This document shows positions 27,472-37,579 of a DNA stretch of 47,772 nt, piece after piece; within the stretch, counting starts at the first letter, position 1, and the number at the start of each line of letters is the position of its first letter. A model generated the notes under the pieces. It saw only the letters and a list, made by a program, of their open reading frames with translations, had not been told where the DNA came from and searched no databases. Position numbers and translations under genes: made by a program. Source of the stretch: an uncultured Pirellulaceae bacterium (GTDB taxonomy: Bacteria > Planctomycetota > Planctomycetia > Pirellulales > Pirellulaceae); NCBI GenBank assembly GCA_905480235.1, contig CAJQPP010000065.1:1-47772 (forward strand). The letters run 5' to 3'.

Positions 27472-28797
27472 ATGCGAAGAACCTCAAAGATAACCCTCTT
27501 ATTAGTAACATTGTTATCATTTCTCGGTGATCGCCAATGTGCTTTGGGGTGGCAAGATAATACGACCCCCAATGATCAGTGGTTTCAGTGGCGTGGGCCT
27601 TTGGCGACGGGTGTTGCCCCGCATGCTGTACCTCCCGCTCAATGGTCCGAAGACACCAATATCGCGTGGAAAGTCCCTATGCAGGGAGAGGGTATCGCGA
27701 CTCCGATTGTCTGGCAGGACCGCATCTTTTTAGTTGCTGCGGTTCCTACAGACAGAGCGCCTGAGCAACCTGTCGAAAAAGATGAAAGGGCCATGACTCG
27801 TCCGCCAAATCAGATTTTTCAATTCAAGATCGAATGTCGCAGTTTGGAAACAGGGGCGGTCCTTTGGGAAGATGTGTGTGCCGAACTGGCGCCGCATGAG
27901 GGACGTCATAAAACGAGTTCTTACGCGGCGGCGTCACCGATGACTGACGGCCAACGTTTGATTGTTCCGTTTGGCTCATTTGGCGTGTTTTGTTATTCCT
28001 TGGACGGAGAGCAATTGTGGTCCGTTGATTTGGGTGACATGCACACACGCCGAGGTTGGGGAGAAGCGACATCACCCGTTCTGGTGGACGATTTGGTGAT
28101 CATGAATTGGGATAATGAAGATGACTCGTTTATCTATGCGCTGGATGCAGGTAGCGGAAAGATAAAGTGGAAGGTTGCACGAGATGAGCCTACCACCTGG
28201 GCGACTCCGTTGATCATCGAACGAAATAACGCCAAACAAGTGGTCACCAACGGCACGAATGAGATTGTCGGTTACGATTTGAAAACGGGAAAGCGATTGT
28301 GGGCTACTCAAGGCACGACTTTGAATGCGATCCCCTGCCCTGTCGAATTTGGTGACAATGTGATTTTGATGGCGGGATATCGCGGAAACAGAGCGGTCTC
28401 TTTGCGAATTGGGGACTCTGGTGAGGTGACACAAAACTGGGAGCTGAAAAAGGGCACGCCTTATGTGCCCTCTCCCCTGCTATCGGAAAACCGTTTGTAT
28501 TTTACTCAATCGAACAAGGCTATTTTGCATTGTTTGGATGCGGCAACGGGTCAGCACTTCTATCCAGCCAAACGAATGCAGAATTTGGAAAACCTGTACG
28601 GTTCGCCAGTGGCGGCCAACGGATTGGTCTATATCGCCGATCGCAGTGGCAACACACTCGTGCTCAAGGATCAAGAAGATTTCCAAGTGGTTTCCACCAA
28701 TTACTTGGATGACCAATTTGATGCTTCCCCTGTCCCGGTCGATGACCGCTTGCTGATGCGCGGTAGCAAGCACCTGTATTGCATTAAAAAACCATAG
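27472..28797 (+). CDS. Exported PQQ-like beta-propeller repeat protein
   Basis: A 441-residue protein. ATG 27472 is chosen because AAAGG lies eight bases upstream and the product begins with a signal peptide (TSKITLLLVTLLSFLG); the frame opens 16 codons earlier. The body is a chain of PQQ/quinoprotein-like blades, each with a W-rich strand and a turn such as LDAGSGKIKWKV, YDLKTGKRLWATQG and LDAATGQHFYPA. It lacks an evident dehydrogenase catalytic set, so it is more likely a scaffold or sensor propeller, like BamB-type planctomycete proteins, than an alcohol dehydrogenase. It is divergent from the DUF1549/1553 gene, only 89 bases apart, so they may share regulation. Confidence 0.88.
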   Translation: MRRTSKITLLLVTLLSFLGDRQCALGWQDNTTPNDQWFQWRGPLATGVAPHAVPPAQWSEDTNIAWKVPMQGEGIATPIVWQDRIFLVAAVPTDRAPEQPVEKDERAMTRPPNQIFQFKIECRSLETGAVLWEDVCAELAPHEGRHKTSSYAAASPMTDGQRLIVPFGSFGVFCYSLDGEQLWSVDLGDMHTRRGWGEATSPVLVDDLVIMNWDNEDDSFIYALDAGSGKIKWKVARDEPTTWATPLIIERNNAKQVVTNGTNEIVGYDLKTGKRLWATQGTTLNAIPCPVEFGDNVILMAGYRGNRAVSLRIGDSGEVTQNWELKKGTPYVPSPLLSENRLYFTQSNKAILHCLDAATGQHFYPAKRMQNLENLYGSPVAANGLVYIADRSGNTLVLKDQEDFQVVSTNYLDDQFDASPVPVDDRLLMRGSKHLYCIKKP

Positions 28798-28938
28798 CGG
28801 TTGGTTGCCAGAGAGGTAAACGCCCAGCGGCGGGATGGCAAAAATCGTAACGGGCGTCGTAAGCCCCGGTTTTTAATGTACGATTGATAACACTTTTCAA
28901 GCTCGCTTTGCACCCACTACCTTCATAGAGAAACCCAT

Positions 28939-29679
28939 ATGAATCCTCTCATAAAGCAGGTTGCCATCACATGTGTTGCGGCATTTGTCCTGACCGCCGG
29001 AGTAGCTCAGGCTCAAACTAGTAAGACCACTTCTGAACTCAAAGGGTCGTGGAAGTTTGATCGCGAATCACTCGACGGGAAAAAGGTTAAATGTGAAATT
29101 CGCCTCAAGGAAGTCGATGGTAAGTTGGTCGGTGAATATTCCGACAGCGAAAAATTCAAGCAAAAGATCGGCAGCGCCGTGATCAAGGGCGAGCAGGTCG
29201 AGATCAAGATCGCACCTAGCGATAAGTGGACGGCGAAGACAGTATTCAAAGGCAAAATAAATGGAGACAAAATATCAGGCACCGCCAATTATTACAGCTC
29301 CGATGCCGATAAATGGAACGCGACCCGCTTTATCTCCTTGCAAGAAGCTGTCGGCACTTGGCAAATGGTATTTACCACCCCCGATGGAACAGAACGAAAA
29401 CCGGAATTTGTGCTTTCCATCAAAGATGGTAAGCCACAAATTGAAATGGAACCCGGGGAAGGAGATGACGACTCTGGTGAACCAAAAATCAAAAATGTTA
29501 AATACAAACAAGGCTTGTTGGTGTTTGATGTCACGCTTGATTTTCAACAACAAGAACTTGGTCTCGAATACGAACTTGAGTTCTTGACGACCGACACGAT
29601 CGAGGGCTCCATGTTTTTTGAGCTCAAGGGTATCGGCCAAGAGGGCGAAGTTGATTTAGAGGGTGAACGCATCAAGTAA
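28939..29679 (+). CDS. Secreted two-module beta-rich protein of unknown function
   Basis: A 246-residue protein with a signal peptide (QVAITCVAAFVLTAGVAQA). Two lipocalin-like modules follow. The first (about 34-130) starts LKGSWKFDRESLDGK and ends KGKINGDKISGTANYYS; the second (about 135-246) starts VGTWQMVFTTPDGTE and ends IEGSMFFELKG then VDLEGERIK. The pattern 'GSW ... LVGEY ... IxGxxxSGT' is common in planctomycete exported proteins that measure or bind small molecules, but no ligand or enzyme activity is evident. It is a single gene with its own strong terminator. Confidence 0.8.
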   Translation: MNPLIKQVAITCVAAFVLTAGVAQAQTSKTTSELKGSWKFDRESLDGKKVKCEIRLKEVDGKLVGEYSDSEKFKQKIGSAVIKGEQVEIKIAPSDKWTAKTVFKGKINGDKISGTANYYSSDADKWNATRFISLQEAVGTWQMVFTTPDGTERKPEFVLSIKDGKPQIEMEPGEGDDDSGEPKIKNVKYKQGLLVFDVTLDFQQQELGLEYELEFLTTDTIEGSMFFELKGIGQEGEVDLEGERIK

Positions 29680-29700
29680 GCCCGCGTCTCAAAAACCCTC

Positions 29701-29734
29701 ACCTCGCAGTCACGATTGGCTGCGAGGTTTTTTT
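29701..29734 (+). terminator. Rho-independent terminator after the two-module secreted gene
   Basis: The stem CCTCGCAG (29702-29709) pairs with CTGCGAGG (29720-29727) across a 10-base loop, extended by one A-T pair, and is followed by seven T (29728-29734). It lies 22 bases past the stop. Confidence 0.93.
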
Positions 29735-29912
29735 GGGGCGGTGGGCGTGTCAGATGCATAATCCGGATGGTTGGACGGTTTGATTTTTCACCAAAACGGC
29801 TGCAAATCGTTAAACCAACCCCGAATCGGTAAGAGTCATGGCGAAACAGGGCAACGCTGATTACTCTGGAGGCATTCCACCCGATTCCCTTTTGGTAGTT
29901 AGTAGATTTGTG

Positions 29913-32900
29913 ATGAAATTTTCTTCAACCGCCGCTCTCGCGTTTTCCTTATTTATGCTCGCACCCATGGGTGCCCCGACGTTAAATGCCCAAGTGGATT
30001 TGGAAGAAAAACGTCCATTGGATCACGAGGATTACGCCAAATGGAATTCGCTCGGAGGACAAAATTTTTCCCCCGATGGGAACTGGGTCAGTTACACGCT
30101 TTCACCCGCTGAGGGCGACGCCACGCTGAAAATTCGCCAGGTTGATTCGGCGAAAGAGTTTTCCGTATTACGAGGGCAACGGGCGCGATTCACTGACGAT
30201 AACCAACATGTCTTGTACGTCGTCGCACCTAGCGAAGAGGAAGTGAAACGCCTCAAGAAAGCCAAAGTTGCTGATGATCAGATACCCAAATCAAAATTGG
30301 AAATCCTGAATTTAAAGACCGGAAAATCTGTCTCCATTCGGGACGTTGCTAATTTCTCTCTGCCCGCAAAAGCCGGCGGTTGGGTAGCTTTTAAGACGAT
30401 CGAGCCAGCAGCCAAGAAAACGGTAAAGGAATCCAGCTCGAATTTGAGCGCCACGTATGAAATAACTGCCGAAGGCATCAAGCGAAGTGAGAAGGCGACC
30501 AAAAAGCCAAAGAAGAAATTAAAGAAACAAGCGGCCGGCGAAAAGAAACCGTCGAAAACAAAATCGCCCGCTGAAAAGGCAGCCAAAAAAACCAAAACCG
30601 ACCAAAAAAAGAAAACCAAAAAGAATGGCACGACGCTCGTACTGCGTAACCTGGATTCGCAATTGGAGCAGAGGATTCCGTTTGTTGCCAATTTCCGGTT
30701 TAGTGAAGATGGAACACAGCTGGCCTATGCAAGCTCTTCTGATGCAGAGAAAGATGGCGCCGGTGATGGCGTGCATCTCATGGACCTTTCAAAATTAAGT
30801 TCACGCCAAATTCTTTCCGGCTTGGGCAATTATGGCCAAGTTGTGTTTAGTAAAGACGGTAAACAAATTACTTTCCTGTCGGACAGAGACGATTACGACG
30901 CGGAAACACCGAACTGGGCTCTATACCGTTGGAGCAAAGGGGCCAAACAGGCGAAGAAAATTGTGGGCACCGACTCCAAAGGGTTCCCCGAAAATTGGAT
31001 CGTTTCCGAAAAATCGGCGCCATTGTTCGCAGAAAACGGGAAGCGCATCTATTTCAACACGCAACCCAAACCGGTCGCCGAAAAAAAGAAACCCGAAGGG
31101 GAGGAAGAGAAAAAGGCAAAGTTGGATATCTGGCATTGGCAGGATCCTTTTTTGCAACCGCAGCAATTGCTGCAGGCGGAGCGCGAGCGGAATCGAAGTT
31201 ACCGAGCTATGTACGATGTCGCGAAACGTAAGATGATGCAACTGGCGACCGAGGAGATACCTGTCGTGGCGGCCGATCCACGCAGTGAATCGACCTGGGT
31301 ATTGGGGGTGGCTCCCGACCAATACAACAAAATGCGGTCGTGGGATATTCAATCCTTTTCGGATTGGTATTTGATCGACTTAAAAACGGGTGAACCCCGG
31401 TTGGCGAGAAAGATGACACGGGGCTCCGCGTCTCTTTCGCCGCAAGGGAAATATATGATCTGGTGGGATGGGGAAAAACGAACTTGGTTGGCTTTGCCAA
31501 CAGCGAAACCCAAAAAAGACCAGCCTGCGGAGGCCGATCCAATCGATATCGGGAAAGCGATAGGTCAGCCGTTATTTAACGAACTGCACGACACACCCTC
31601 ACTGCCAAGACCTTACGGCATTGCGGGTTGGTTAGACCACGACAAGCAAGTGCTGATTTATGATCGCTGGGATATTTGGCAGGTCGATCCGACAGGAGAA
31701 ACGGCGCCAATTTGCCTTACCGGTGGCCAGGGTAGAGACCAGCAGGTGCGTTTCAGATATGTCAATTTGGATCCCGAAGCACGAGCGATTGACTTGCAAA
31801 AACCACAAATTTTGTCGGCGTTCGTGCACGCAGACAAATCCAGTGGCTACTACCAAATGGAACCCGTAGAAAATGCGGCCGCTGAGCTTAAACCACTAAT
31901 TGTTTTGGATGAAAATGTTGGTGGCCTGCGGAAAGCACGGGATGCTGATGAGGTGATGTTTACGCGGCAAACATTTGACCGGTATCCGGATCTCTGGGTC
32001 AGCGATATGAAGTTCAAAAAACTTAAGCGTATTAGTCGCGCTAATCCACAACAGGATAATTACGTTTGGGGCACATCGGAGCTGGTCAAGTGGAATGCCA
32101 AAGATGGTCAGGAGTTGGAAGGGTTGCTTTACAAACCCGAGAATTTTGACCCCCAGAAAAAATACCCACTGATGGTTTATTTTTACGAGCGGAACAGCGA
32201 CAACTTGCATCGATACTACACGCCAGCTGCAGGACGATCGATCATCAACTTTAGCTTCTATGTCAGTCGCGGTTACGTGATTTTTGTACCCGATATTCCC
32301 TACAAGGTTGGTGAACCTGGACCCAGTGCTGCCAACGCCATTTTACCGGGTGTGGAACATGTGGTTTCCCAGGGATTCGTAGATGAGAAACGCATTGGCA
32401 TGCAGGGACACAGTTGGGGTGGCTACCAAACGGCTTACCTGGTCACCGTTACGGATATGTTTTGTTGTGCCGAGTCCGGTGCACCGGTCAGCAATATGAC
32501 CAGCGCCTACGGGGGCATCCGTTGGGGTACCGGCATGAGTCGCATGTTTCAGTACGAAAAGACGCAAAGTCGAATCGGCGAAACGCTTTGGGAAGCACGC
32601 GATAAATACATCGCCAACTCACCTGTGTTCTTTGCCGATAAGGTCAATACGCCTTTGCTAATATTGCACAATGATCGTGATACTGCCGTCCCTTGGTATC
32701 AAGGCATTGAGCTTTTCGTGGCGATGAGACGGTTGGAAAAACCATGTTGGATGCTGAACTACAATGGTGACCCCCACTGGGTCATGAGCGATGAAAATCG
32801 CATGGACTTCGCCAAGAGAATGCAGCAATTTTTCGATCACTACATGTTGGGCGATCCGATGCCGGTTTGGATGGCGGACGGTATTCCTGCGGTGGACAAG

Positions 32901-32999
32901 GGCAAAAAGTTCGGTTTTGAATACGCAGAAGAGCCCGCAGAAAAGCAGGCCGTCAAAACCTCCGAGGAAGGCCAGGCAGAGACCTCCGAGGAAAAATAG
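29913..32999 (+). CDS. S9 (prolyl oligopeptidase) family peptidase with Lys-rich insertion
   Basis: A 1028-residue exported serine peptidase. ATG 29913 starts a clear signal peptide (KFSSTAALAFSLFMLAPMG, then LNA); the frame opens 25 codons earlier, and no strong ribosome site marks either start. The N-terminal two thirds is a TolB-like propeller. Inserted in it, near residues 194-240, is a tract of almost only Lys, Ala, Thr, Ser and Pro (KKPKKKLKKQAAGEKKPSK). The C-terminal alpha/beta hydrolase has the triad: Ser834 in QGHSWGGYQT, Asp in HNDRDTAVPW and His in NGDPHWVMS. The C-terminus is Glu/Lys-rich. The family cleaves peptides after proline or similar residues. It converges with a second S9 gene of a different subfamily. 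Confidence 0.9.
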   Translation: MKFSSTAALAFSLFMLAPMGAPTLNAQVDLEEKRPLDHEDYAKWNSLGGQNFSPDGNWVSYTLSPAEGDATLKIRQVDSAKEFSVLRGQRARFTDDNQHVLYVVAPSEEEVKRLKKAKVADDQIPKSKLEILNLKTGKSVSIRDVANFSLPAKAGGWVAFKTIEPAAKKTVKESSSNLSATYEITAEGIKRSEKATKKPKKKLKKQAAGEKKPSKTKSPAEKAAKKTKTDQKKKTKKNGTTLVLRNLDSQLEQRIPFVANFRFSEDGTQLAYASSSDAEKDGAGDGVHLMDLSKLSSRQILSGLGNYGQVVFSKDGKQITFLSDRDDYDAETPNWALYRWSKGAKQAKKIVGTDSKGFPENWIVSEKSAPLFAENGKRIYFNTQPKPVAEKKKPEGEEEKKAKLDIWHWQDPFLQPQQLLQAERERNRSYRAMYDVAKRKMMQLATEEIPVVAADPRSESTWVLGVAPDQYNKMRSWDIQSFSDWYLIDLKTGEPRLARKMTRGSASLSPQGKYMIWWDGEKRTWLALPTAKPKKDQPAEADPIDIGKAIGQPLFNELHDTPSLPRPYGIAGWLDHDKQVLIYDRWDIWQVDPTGETAPICLTGGQGRDQQVRFRYVNLDPEARAIDLQKPQILSAFVHADKSSGYYQMEPVENAAAELKPLIVLDENVGGLRKARDADEVMFTRQTFDRYPDLWVSDMKFKKLKRISRANPQQDNYVWGTSELVKWNAKDGQELEGLLYKPENFDPQKKYPLMVYFYERNSDNLHRYYTPAAGRSIINFSFYVSRGYVIFVPDIPYKVGEPGPSAANAILPGVEHVVSQGFVDEKRIGMQGHSWGGYQTAYLVTVTDMFCCAESGAPVSNMTSAYGGIRWGTGMSRMFQYEKTQSRIGETLWEARDKYIANSPVFFADKVNTPLLILHNDRDTAVPWYQGIELFVAMRRLEKPCWMLNYNGDPHWVMSDENRMDFAKRMQQFFDHYMLGDPMPVWMADGIPAVDKGKKFGFEYAEEPAEKQAVKTSEEGQAETSEEK

Positions 33000-33032
33000 A
33001 CGACCGCTGCCTTTGCGGTGAAGACATATTCC

Positions 33033-33078
33033 CAGATCGGGGATTGGCGGAGCGTCGGTCCCCGATCTGATCGTTTTT
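33033..33078 (+). terminator. Terminator between the two convergent S9 peptidase genes
   Basis: A perfect 11-bp inverted repeat, CAGATCGGGGA (33033-33043) and TCCCCGATCTG (33059-33069), with a 15-base loop, is followed by ATCG and then TTTTT on the plus strand. It lies 33 bases past the upstream gene's stop and 20 bases before the stop of the convergent gene, so the hairpin may serve both directions, although only the plus side has a T-run. Confidence 0.8.
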
Positions 33079-33089
33079 GCCATGGAAGC

Positions 33090-35339
33090 TTAACGCGGCC
33101 CTGCTGGCAGTCGCTCCAGTAAATAGTCCGTCATCATGCTACGCAGATGAGGCGTCGTGTTTTTGTATTCGCGAATACTGTGAGAACGATTGGGATAAGC
33201 CATCATCTGAAACGGCTTGTCCTGGGCGATCAATTCGTTGATCAGTAACTCCATTGTTTGGTAGTGACAGTTATCGTCGCCGGTGCCATGAATAAGAAAC
33301 AGGTTACCTTGCAGGTGCTTGGCGTGGGTAATCGGTGAACCATCCCGAAATCCTTGCGGATTGAGAGTCGGGGTTTGCATATAACGTTCTTGATAAATCG
33401 TGTCGTAATACCGTTGGTCAGGGACCGGTGCTACTGAGATCCCGGTCTGATACAGCTCGGGATATTGAAAGAGCGCATTCAACGTGGAACTGCCGCCCCC
33501 GCTCCATCCCCAGATACCAACTCTTTGCTTGTCGATAAACGGCATGTTTTCCAAGGTGGCGGTGAGGGCCGCTGCCTGGTCCGCTGCATTGATAATACCG
33601 ATCTTTTTGTAAATGGCTTTCCGCCATGCGGCACCCCGGGGGCATTTAGCGCCGCGGTTGTCAAAGCTCAGCACGATATATCCCTTTTCGCACAACATGC
33701 GATGCCACAAATAGGTGTTACCGTCCCAGCGATCCGCCACGGTCGTGCCCCATGGTTCCCCGTATACGTAAACCAATGCGGGGTATTTTTTTGAGGGGTC
33801 GAAATTGGGTGGATACATTGCCCAGCCGTCGATGGTCAACGATTCTCCGGCTCCGTCATCGATCTCGACCTGAAAAAACTCCTGTTTGATCGCGGGGAGA
33901 TCGTTGATCGCCTTGATCAATTCGGCATTGTCGACCTTGGTTTGGATACTTTGATGGCCCGGCAGGCTGACGGTCTCAATCGTCGAAGGTTTTCCAAATT
34001 GCGACCAGGTGTGAACGGCGTTGCTACCGTCAGCGGAGACGCTGTAAGCATGCCAGCCTGGTTGTTCCTGTGGCGTTAAGCGTGTGGTTTCAGGCTCACC
34101 AAACGTCTGCTGATATAGGTATCGGCTTTTCGGGTCATCTGGAGAGGCCAGGAAAATACTAGAACGATTTTCAAGATCGATGTGGAACAATTCAATCACG
34201 TCGAAGTCACCGGGCGTTAACAGTTGTAAATTTCCGGTTTCCAAATCGACTAAATAAATGTGTTTCCACCCATCTCGTTCGCTAATGAAAGTGAATTGCT
34301 TGCCGTCAGGTGACCACCGGATCCAGTCGCAGGCATCCACCCAAGCCTTGTCGCGGTCTTCAAAGACAACGCGAAATTGTCCGCTCTTGGCGTCCACGGC
34401 GTACACCGTATTAGTGTTCTGTAGACGGTTCAGTCGTTGCAGTAAAAATTGATCCGTACCGGGAATCCAATCGATCCGTGCCGGATAATTATCTCTTGGG
34501 TCGCCTGGCAGATCGAGGAACTTGGTTTCGCCCGCAAGCATGTCATAGATACCAATCGAAACTGCGGAATTGGTGGTCCCGACTTTGGGATACTGGAAAC
34601 GAATCAGTTTTGGGTACAGTTCGTCGGTGTTATTGATCATGGTGAAAACACCAACGTCACTGGTATCGAATTGCCAGAAAACAATTTGTTGTCCGTCTCC
34701 GCTCCACTGAAAACCGTCTCGCAAATCCAATTCTTCCTCATATACCCAATCCGATGTCCCATTGATGATGTCGTCAGTTTTAGTTTGGGTAATTTGACGA
34801 ATCTTTCCGCTCTCGATCTGTTCGACATAGATATTACGATCGCGAACGTAAGCTACAGATTTCGAGTCGGGAGAGAATTTGGCAAACATCAAAGTCGCCT
34901 CCTCGGCGTCCGGTCCGCCCAATTTTCGGACCACGCCACTGACTAGATCCGCGACCCAAAAATCGCCGCGCGTGTTGTAACGCCAGACACGCCGCGAGTT
35001 ATTAAAAACCAAAACTTTATTTTTATCTGGCGATACCTGAAAACTTTCGATATCGATCGGTTCAGAACGACCTTCTGGGATCAGGTCAGCAGCCGCAATC
35101 AATGTGGTTTGCTCACTGGTTCTGGGATCCACCAGGTCAATGTCGTTGCCCTTGTGGGTTGCGCTGGGTTGTTTGACGAAATAACGGTTGCCAGCAGGCA
35201 TCCAATTAACCGAGAACCCGGCCGCGCGAAACTCACTGCTATCGAAAATTCGATCGACTGTTAGCGGTGTTTGTTGAGCGATCGCATAAGAGGGAACGCT
35301 AAGAAGCCAAATCAATCCGATTAAACCCATTCGATACAT
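33090..35339 (-). CDS. Dipeptidyl peptidase IV-type S9 peptidase
   Basis: A 749-residue exported enzyme with a signal peptide (MGLIGLIWLLSVPSYAIA). The N-terminal DPP4-type eight-blade propeller includes the double-Glu motif in VYEEELDLRDGFQWS that binds the substrate amino end. The C-terminal hydrolase has Ser613 in GIWGWSGGGSST, Asp in HGTGDDNCHYQ and His in YPNRSHSIRE. The family removes dipeptides X-Pro or X-Ala from free N-termini. The nucleophile motif GWSGGG differs from the usual GWSYGG by one residue. With the other S9 peptidase and the hydroxyproline genes downstream, it fits use of proline-rich or collagen-like peptides, which is inference. Confidence 0.93.
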   Translation of the reverse strand: MYRMGLIGLIWLLSVPSYAIAQQTPLTVDRIFDSSEFRAAGFSVNWMPAGNRYFVKQPSATHKGNDIDLVDPRTSEQTTLIAAADLIPEGRSEPIDIESFQVSPDKNKVLVFNNSRRVWRYNTRGDFWVADLVSGVVRKLGGPDAEEATLMFAKFSPDSKSVAYVRDRNIYVEQIESGKIRQITQTKTDDIINGTSDWVYEEELDLRDGFQWSGDGQQIVFWQFDTSDVGVFTMINNTDELYPKLIRFQYPKVGTTNSAVSIGIYDMLAGETKFLDLPGDPRDNYPARIDWIPGTDQFLLQRLNRLQNTNTVYAVDAKSGQFRVVFEDRDKAWVDACDWIRWSPDGKQFTFISERDGWKHIYLVDLETGNLQLLTPGDFDVIELFHIDLENRSSIFLASPDDPKSRYLYQQTFGEPETTRLTPQEQPGWHAYSVSADGSNAVHTWSQFGKPSTIETVSLPGHQSIQTKVDNAELIKAINDLPAIKQEFFQVEIDDGAGESLTIDGWAMYPPNFDPSKKYPALVYVYGEPWGTTVADRWDGNTYLWHRMLCEKGYIVLSFDNRGAKCPRGAAWRKAIYKKIGIINAADQAAALTATLENMPFIDKQRVGIWGWSGGGSSTLNALFQYPELYQTGISVAPVPDQRYYDTIYQERYMQTPTLNPQGFRDGSPITHAKHLQGNLFLIHGTGDDNCHYQTMELLINELIAQDKPFQMMAYPNRSHSIREYKNTTPHLRSMMTDYLLERLPAGPR

Positions 35340-35443
35340 GACAATCTTTCAATGAAACCCGTAAGTACTTATCTTGGCAACGCGTTCACGTCAATTTCCA
35401 CCTCGCTCACGCCAACCGGTATTTGGAAGTGTTAACGATGGAT

Positions 35444-36547
35444 TTAATGCACCTCAATAATGCGGTCGCCTAAGACCTCCATGCGTGGCTGGATTCCGAG
35501 ACCCGGTGTTTCGCTGGCCGCCATGCGACCGTCGATTCGTTGGGGAGCGCCTGCAGCCGTACTCACCGAAACGTAACTGTTGAAATCCGTTGCGCTGAAC
35601 TGGTATTCCGTTGGCGTGCTGTGTGCGAGTGCCGCAATGGCCGCAGTAATAATATCGCCGCCCCAACTGTCTTCGAGCGTCATGGCGATTCCCAGTGATA
35701 CGCAAAGGTCGCGTGCCAGTCGGGCTTTCGTTAAGCCACCGAATTTGCTGATCTTTATGTTGACCACATCCATGGCATCATCGTGGCTGGCTCGCAGAAG
35801 TTCGGCCATCCCATGGATCGACTCGTCCATCACGAAAGGGTGGTCCGTGCGTCGGCGAATAGATAAGCATTCCTCGTACGAGAGACAGGGTTGTTCGATG
35901 TAGACATCAATGTCTTTCACGGCACGCACAACTCGGGCTGCTTCGTGTTTGACCCAACCCGTGTTGGCGTCGGCAATAAGTTTGTCCCCCGGTTTTAATT
36001 GAGCGGCCACCTGGCGGATGCGTTCGATATCGACGTCAGGATCGCCACCCACCTTGAGTTGGAATCGGCGGTAGCCTTCGTCCCGATAACCGGCGACGTT
36101 ACCAGCCATGGCCTCGGGGTCCTGTTGCGAAATGGCGCGATAGAGTGTGATGTCAGCGCCTTGAGGCCCGCCTAACAATTCGCAAACGCTACGGCCGGTG
36201 ACTTTACCGAGCAAATCCCAGCAGGCCATATCGATTGCCGATTTGACGTAGGCATGGCCCTTCAGTGCCGCATCCATTAATTGGTTCAATGGCCCAAGAT
36301 GCAGCGGATTCATACCGATCAGGTGAGGTCCCAGTTCTTTAATTCCTGCGCGAACGCCCGCACCGTATGCCGGAAGATAGAAAGGTCCCAGTGGGCAAAC
36401 CTCGCCGTAACCGATTTGGCCATCTTCCGTTTCGACTGCCACCACGGTGGCATCGAAGACGTCGACCGATTTCCCACCCGACCATTTGTAGCTGCCTTCA
36501 TGCAGCGGCAAGTCGACTTGCCAACAGGAGATACGTTTAATTTTCAT
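35444..36547 (-). CDS. Enolase-superfamily dehydratase, probable cis-3-hydroxy-L-proline dehydratase
   Basis: A 367-residue cytoplasmic protein of the mandelate racemase/muconate lactonising group. The N-terminal capping domain has [19 protein letters not shown] and [16 protein letters not shown], a sequence style I associate with cis-3-hydroxy-L-proline dehydratases. In the barrel, K165 (FQLKVGGD) and K265 (NIKISKFGG) are the acid/base pair, and D193 (ADANTG), E219 (YIEQP) and D241 (VMDESIH) are the metal ligands. The reaction would dehydrate cis-3-hydroxyproline to delta-1-pyrroline-2-carboxylate. An ornithine cyclodeaminase-family gene, the expected next enzyme, lies 1 kb away on the other strand. 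The superfamily is certain; the exact substrate is inferred from motifs and context. Confidence 0.85.
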   Translation of the reverse strand: MKIKRISCWQVDLPLHEGSYKWSGGKSVDVFDATVVAVETEDGQIGYGEVCPLGPFYLPAYGAGVRAGIKELGPHLIGMNPLHLGPLNQLMDAALKGHAYVKSAIDMACWDLLGKVTGRSVCELLGGPQGADITLYRAISQQDPEAMAGNVAGYRDEGYRRFQLKVGGDPDVDIERIRQVAAQLKPGDKLIADANTGWVKHEAARVVRAVKDIDVYIEQPCLSYEECLSIRRRTDHPFVMDESIHGMAELLRASHDDAMDVVNIKISKFGGLTKARLARDLCVSLGIAMTLEDSWGGDIITAAIAALAHSTPTEYQFSATDFNSYVSVSTAAGAPQRIDGRMAASETPGLGIQPRMEVLGDRIIEVH

Positions 36548-36779
36548 GAGCGGTCCTTTGTGCGGTTGCTTGAATCCATCGAATTCCCGGATGCTGGATT
36601 CGGCAGGTTTGTATTTGGTATAGAATGAGAATCTGGCTCAATGAAAAGTTGAGTCCCTGGAAGGTCGTTTCATCAAACGCTCCAATCGGTGGAGCGATGT
36701 ATGTTAAAGTATTGTCTTAAATGTTCGCCCCGCCACCCCGTTTACCGCAATTGCGGTGTAGCGTTTAAGTTGACGTTTC
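36548..36779. promoter_or_regulatory. Divergent intergenic region between the dehydratase and CPBP genes
   Basis: About 230 bases from which genes leave in both directions. No promoter or operator could be singled out. An overlapping open frame on the minus strand (36704-37129) looks like a shadow of the CPBP gene. Confidence 0.35.
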
Positions 36780-37529
36780 ATGCCTGAGTCACAAAAAAAG
36801 CCCCGTGAAATTCGCATGTCTCGGCGTCTGTTTTTCGCTTTGGCAATCGGCGGCGGTACGGCAGCCTGTGTGGCCACCCTTGCTGTCCCTCCCGTTCGCG
36901 AGCAACTCTTCGAAAAACTGGATCGACAAACACCCGAAGAGCGAATCATTTCGGAAGCCACCGACAATCGGCGATCATGGATTCGCACATTTGTGGAAAC
37001 GGTCTTCGCTTTCGGGGCGGTCGTGGGAGTGGGAAGTTTGATCGATCGGATAACGGGGATCAAGCATGGGGGTCGAGCTGGCGACGGCGAGTTATATGCG
37101 GAGCAAGCTGAAGAGGCCCCCTTGGCCACCTATGTTCGAGATATCTGGTTGATCCCCATTATCGAAGAGGCTTTCTTTCGACTTGTCCCGAGTTCCCTAT
37201 TTGCAGAAGAGAAACCGCCTCATATCCAAATGCACTGGGGTACAGGACTGGTCTCAGCTGCCGTTTTTGCGGGCATTCACAACTTCAGTAAACCGGAACC
37301 GCGAGTTATCGTGTTGCATCTCGATTCCCTACCCGTTGAGCAATTTGCGATGGGAGCGTATTGGTGGTACGCGCAACGTACGGGCGGATTCTTGCACGCC
37401 GCCGGCTCGCACGTGTTGTATAACAACCTATGCGAAGCCTCATGGTATTTCGTGGAGTCAAAAAAACAGGATCAAGCCGACGAAAATAAATCCGAAAACA
37501 ATTCCGAAAGCGATGCGGATTTACCATAA
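36780..37529 (+). CDS. CPBP (CAAX-like) intramembrane metalloprotease family protein
   Basis: A 249-residue membrane protein. The catalytic block is present: EEAFFR with E129, E130 and R134, AGIHNF with H167, and AGSHVLYNN with H211 and N215. These are the usual Glu-Glu, His and His/Asn positions of the CPBP family (Abi/CAAX prenyl protease 2). The N-terminal half has one clear hydrophobic segment (LFFALAIGGGTAACVATLAV) and a second weak one (TVFAFGAVVGVGSLI). The C-terminus is hydrophilic and acidic (KKQDQADENKSENNSESD). CPBP members process prenylated proteins, bacteriocins or signals; the target is unknown. It lies between the two hydroxyproline genes and 50 bases before the cyclodeaminase-family gene on the same strand. 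Confidence 0.85.
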   Translation: MPESQKKPREIRMSRRLFFALAIGGGTAACVATLAVPPVREQLFEKLDRQTPEERIISEATDNRRSWIRTFVETVFAFGAVVGVGSLIDRITGIKHGGRAGDGELYAEQAEEAPLATYVRDIWLIPIIEEAFFRLVPSSLFAEEKPPHIQMHWGTGLVSAAVFAGIHNFSKPEPRVIVLHLDSLPVEQFAMGAYWWYAQRTGGFLHAAGSHVLYNNLCEASWYFVESKKQDQADENKSENNSESDADLP

Positions 37530-37579
37530 GCCATGTTGGACATGGTCCATTGAACGTACTGCCCCCCGTGAGTTGGTGA

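Noticed and set aside
36704..37129. Minus-strand 141-codon frame in the dehydratase/CPBP gap
   Set aside because: It overlaps the CPBP coding region, has no protein motif, and is Arg/Ser/Pro-rich as antisense frames often are.
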